From positions 226,662 to 290,661 of the forward strand of contig NZ_JAAFZH010000008.1 in NCBI RefSeq assembly GCF_010435915.1: a stretch of 64,000 nt of DNA. Reading direction: 5' to 3'. Both the position numbers and the translations under genes were made by a program. Below, piece by piece: positions 61,340 to 64,000 of this stretch. Each line of letters starts with the position of its first letter. Position 1 is the stretch's first letter. Source of the DNA: Spirosoma terrae. GTDB lineage: Bacteria; Bacteroidota; Bacteroidia; Cytophagales; Spirosomataceae. Below the pieces are notes generated by a model. It saw only the letters and a list, made by a program, of their open reading frames with translations, was not told the DNA's origin and did not search any database.

Positions 61340-62878
61340 TTATGCCACTGGTAAGTAAATCTCAAAGGTGGCACCTTCTCCCGGATGGCTAAATGCGGTT
61401 ATATCGCCACCATGATTTTTTGCTACTTTTTCGCAGATGGCCAGGCCTATACCAGTACCAGCATATTGAGAACGGGTATGGAGTCGCTGAAATGCCTGAA
61501 ATATACGATTCAAGTATTGTTCATCGAAGCCAATCCCATTATCCGAGATACGGATCCGGTAATAGGCAGAAGACCATTGGGCTGGCTTAATGGTTGGCGG
61601 CAAGTCTGTTGCCGCTATTTTCTGCGACGTAACGCGAATGAATGGCGTAACGTTGGGTTTATGGAACTTCAGTGCATTGGATAATAAATTCTGGAAAAGT
61701 TGCTGCAACTGCGATTCATCGCCCAGTATGGTAGGTAAGGCGTCTGTTTCAATGATTGCTTTTGTTTCCTGAATACTCAAATCCAGATCGTCTATAACCC
61801 GAGCAACAACCGTTGACAAGGAGACTGCCGCTAGTTTGTCGTGATACGTTGACAGGCGCGAATAATTCAATAAATCTTTGATCAGAATCGACATTCGGGC
61901 TGCCGCTGCCTGCATGCGTTCCAGGTAGTCTACTCCTTTACCCAACTCGTCACTAAAATTACTTTTTAAGATATCGCCGAACGATTGAATTTTGCGCAAA
62001 GGCTCCTGCAGGTCATGACTGGCTATGTAAGCAAATTGCTGCAGATTTTCGTTGGAACGTAGCAAATCCTGATTGAGCGTTTCGAACTGTAGCTGGGTTT
62101 TCTTTAATTCGGTTATATCCAGAAAGGATAATACGACCCACTCGCCGTTACGGATGCCCTGCACTTCATACCAAAGATCATACCCTTCGTAGACGTAGTG
62201 ATTCTGGTAACGTAGTGGAATACCGGTTTGCGCTAACTCTTTATATTGCAGCCATACGCCACTAAGCCCAATGCCAGGAAAAATTGTTAGCATCGTATTC
62301 CCAACTAATTCTTCAGACGTTTTCCCGGTCATTCGTTCAGCCATCTGGTTAACGAGTTCGTAACGCAGGTCGATGACGTCGCCAGTTAACGGATCACGAA
62401 CAATCGAATACAGGCCAATGGCTGTAAAAGAACTATCGGTCACAAATTTGAGCTGTTCGGCCTGCTGCTGACGGGCCAGGGCCGTTACCTGCTGACTGAT
62501 GTCCTGCATAGCGCCGACCATACGTACTGCTTTTCCATCCTGGAAAAGAGTATACCCCCGATCATGGACGTAGGCGTAGGACCCATCGGCTTTACGGAAC
62601 CGGTATTCGTCCGACCAGTTTGTCTGGCCACTGTTGATGGTTTGGTAAATGCTATTGTGGATGCGTTGCTGATCAGCAGGATGAATTTTGTCGATCCAGA
62701 AATCGGCACCATCGATGGTACTGCCAGCTGGATAGCCAAACAGGGTTAAAAATCCTTCATTCCACCAAACTTCATTGGTTATCAAATTCCAATCCCAAAC
62801 AGCATCGTGCGTAGCTTTAGCTAATAATTCGAACCGTTCCTGAGCCAATGCTGCACTGGATTCGTTGGTTTCCCCCAT
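61340..62878 (-). CDS. PAS-domain sensor histidine kinase
   Basis: Cytoplasmic kinase of 512 aa. PAS/PAC 1 about 15-135 (WNEGFLTLFGYPAG, YRFRKADGSYAYVHDRG), PAS 2 about 145-260, HisKA with the phospho-accepting His288 in YIASHDLQEPLRKI, then ATPase domain about 390-510 (LFQNLLSNALKFH, DNGIGFDEQY, GTGIGLAICEKVA). No membrane segments. No response regulator gene adjoins, so its partner is elsewhere. It converges on the GT9 gene with a 1-base gap. A TATTTTTG -7-like box lies on the minus strand at 62907-62914. Confidence 0.94.
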   Translation of the reverse strand: MGETNESSAALAQERFELLAKATHDAVWDWNLITNEVWWNEGFLTLFGYPAGSTIDGADFWIDKIHPADQQRIHNSIYQTINSGQTNWSDEYRFRKADGSYAYVHDRGYTLFQDGKAVRMVGAMQDISQQVTALARQQQAEQLKFVTDSSFTAIGLYSIVRDPLTGDVIDLRYELVNQMAERMTGKTSEELVGNTMLTIFPGIGLSGVWLQYKELAQTGIPLRYQNHYVYEGYDLWYEVQGIRNGEWVVLSFLDITELKKTQLQFETLNQDLLRSNENLQQFAYIASHDLQEPLRKIQSFGDILKSNFSDELGKGVDYLERMQAAAARMSILIKDLLNYSRLSTYHDKLAAVSLSTVVARVIDDLDLSIQETKAIIETDALPTILGDESQLQQLFQNLLSNALKFHKPNVTPFIRVTSQKIAATDLPPTIKPAQWSSAYYRIRISDNGIGFDEQYLNRIFQAFQRLHTRSQYAGTGIGLAICEKVAKNHGGDITAFSHPGEGATFEIYLPVA

Positions 62879-63102
62879 ATTGTATATTACGCTGAGCTGA
62901 GAACTACAAAAATAAGTGAATATTCATTATTGATAGAATACCTATATGTAGCAGTATGTTATGGTATATAGCAGGCCCTTTATCAAGTTATTCAACATTT
63001 CATACCGCTTTTTTGACCGTTGCATTGTTTTTATTTGGCGTATATGGGAACGTTAGGTAATTTTGAGCCCTTAATTGTGAAACTTGTTATAGTAATAATA
63101 TC

Positions 63103-63345
63103 ATGAGTGTTGTTCTTAAACCAACTGTCAATAACATTATCAATCTTTGGTTTGGGGAAGATACCCCCATTCGCCAGTACAAAATCAAGCTAAATCAGGA
63201 CTTATGGGTAGCTTGTCAGCAGATCAATAGGGATTTTAGTCCGCCCTCTAAAACTGATCAAGTAGAGAAGTATCGAAAGTCCGATAAAGTAGCTTTTGCC
63301 AAGGCAGTTCAGCTGCAAATTGGATACATAACCTCTGACAACTAA
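63103..63345 (+). CDS. Hypothetical protein of 80 aa
   Basis: Not recognised. Starts MSVVLKPTVNNIINLWFGED and ends GYITSDN; mixed charge, no signal peptide. I accept it because a clear terminator follows 25 bases after its stop and the start is an ATG in an otherwise empty gap. No context links it to a function. Confidence 0.55.
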   Translation: MSVVLKPTVNNIINLWFGEDTPIRQYKIKLNQDLWVACQQINRDFSPPSKTDQVEKYRKSDKVAFAKAVQLQIGYITSDN

Positions 63346-63370
63346 AATCAGTAATCGGATTAACAATTTT

Positions 63371-63394
63371 AAAGCCGGGTTTACCCGGCTTTTT
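63371..63394 (+). terminator. Rho-independent terminator
   Basis: Stem AAAGCCGGG/CCCGGCTTT with a TTTA loop, followed by TTG; 25 bases after the 80-aa gene. Confidence 0.88.
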
Positions 63395-63488
63395 GTCTGT
63401 CTACAGCAGAAACAATACTATCAGGCGCGTATTATTCTAGTGATCGGGCCAATCTCAGGCTACATAAGCCTTTATCGTCCACTACGTA

Positions 63489-63755
63489 TTACTCATCAGC
63501 GCTGCGGCTAATAATCAAATCTGGATTAGCTCGCTCATATGCTTCAAGGCAAATAAGCCCACTTTCAGTTAGTTCATAGTTAGGATTACCAATGCTCTCG
63601 TTTCCATTTGCCGTTACCAATCCGTTGGTGAGCAAACCTGTAATAATATAATTGACGAGTGTTTTATCAAAATGGGTCTGTTCCGATAGTTGCATTTCAT
63701 TTAGGCAGTAGCGTGTCGCTAAAAGAATGCGGTATTGACCGAATGTCAGATTCAT
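63489..63755 (-). CDS. Small putative winged-helix protein
   Basis: Protein of 88 aa with a MarR/PadR-like helical pattern: FGQYRILLATRYCLNEMQL, then FDKTLVNYIITGLLTNGLVTANG and a possible wing YELTESGLICLEAYE. Resembles a minimal DNA-binding winged helix, but I cannot name a family. No partner genes are nearby. The 245 bases to its right, up to the window end, show no gene. Confidence 0.55.
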   Translation of the reverse strand: MNLTFGQYRILLATRYCLNEMQLSEQTHFDKTLVNYIITGLLTNGLVTANGNESIGNPNYELTESGLICLEAYERANPDLIISRSADE

Positions 63756-64000
63756 GGCATTAAGAGCTTACTTTAAACGTTGAGTAAAACAGCGACAAAA
63801 AATGTGCCTATATAATTAGTTAGCCGCTAAGAATTAACTAAATAGCTAACGAAATGGGGCAATAAAATCATGTTTTATAGAAAGAGTTTTTATAGTAGCT
63901 TATTGTAATACTATAAAAATGGACGACTATCGGCTAATCGGTTACAAGTAGAATAGGGATTCGATAAGGAGTAGGGACGCTAGGCAGAGATAAAGATCTA

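Noticed and set aside
1..64000. CRISPR arrays, tRNA or rRNA genes
   Set aside because: No regularly spaced direct repeats and no tRNA or rRNA signatures were seen on either strand.

Overview
The window looks like chromosome from a Bacteroidota member of the order Cytophagales, most likely Spirosoma or a close relative (inference). Signs are tandem SusC/SusD pairs behind an ECF sigma/FecR pair, several sugar dehydrogenase-cytochrome fusions, many surface lipoproteins, absence of clear Shine-Dalgarno sites, and one clean Bacteroidota promoter (TTTG, 19 nt, TATCTTTG at 35309-35339). There are no rRNA or tRNA genes, CRISPR arrays or complete insertion sequences.

1-9.3 kb: an AraC regulator (possibly cut by the window edge), a ThuA/PQQ-type sugar dehydrogenase/PKD/cytochrome c fusion, a META-domain lipoprotein, a double YegP protein, a LytTR regulator with two downstream genes, and an MFS transporter. 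9.7-13.6 kb: a sugar-oxidation cluster of two Gfo/Idh/MocA oxidoreductases and a TIM-barrel isomerase, interrupted by a four-helix-bundle gene bracketed by copies of one 22-bp repeat. 13.7-18 kb: an Mrr-like endonuclease, a small membrane protein, a Uma2 protein and MutS2. 18.2-27.5 kb: two carbohydrate deacetylases, a Tat-exported TIM-barrel protein, a second sugar dehydrogenase-cytochrome fusion divergent from a Nudix-type sugar regulator, a cytoplasmic NMT1/THI5-like protein and MoaA.

28-34.9 kb: a putative outer-membrane operon (small membrane protein, beta-barrel, FecA-like TonB receptor, second barrel, vanadium-haloperoxidase-type PAP2 lipoprotein). A barrel plus PAP2 pair recurs at 53.3-55.7 kb, where the PAP2 copy has lost its catalytic histidines. 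35.4-52.2 kb: a polysaccharide utilisation locus with sigma factor, FecR, SusC/D, SusC/D, a DUF1735-type lipoprotein, GH99/WbsX-like protein, metallophosphoesterase and a second GH99/WbsX-like protein. The enzyme set hints at an alpha-mannan-like, perhaps phosphorylated glycan (inference). 52.2-64 kb: MgtC-like protein, GlgE, an M28 and an M16 peptidase, a GT9 glycosyltransferase, a PAS histidine kinase and two small unknown genes.

Two sequence-level patterns cross gene boundaries. Intergenic spaces carry several long, often perfect, palindromes of unrelated sequence (10857-10927, 47530-47607, 48727-48760, 50927-51019, 57806-57861). The heptamer GCTACGT/ACGTAGC appears at least 50 times, against about 8 expected from uniform base composition.
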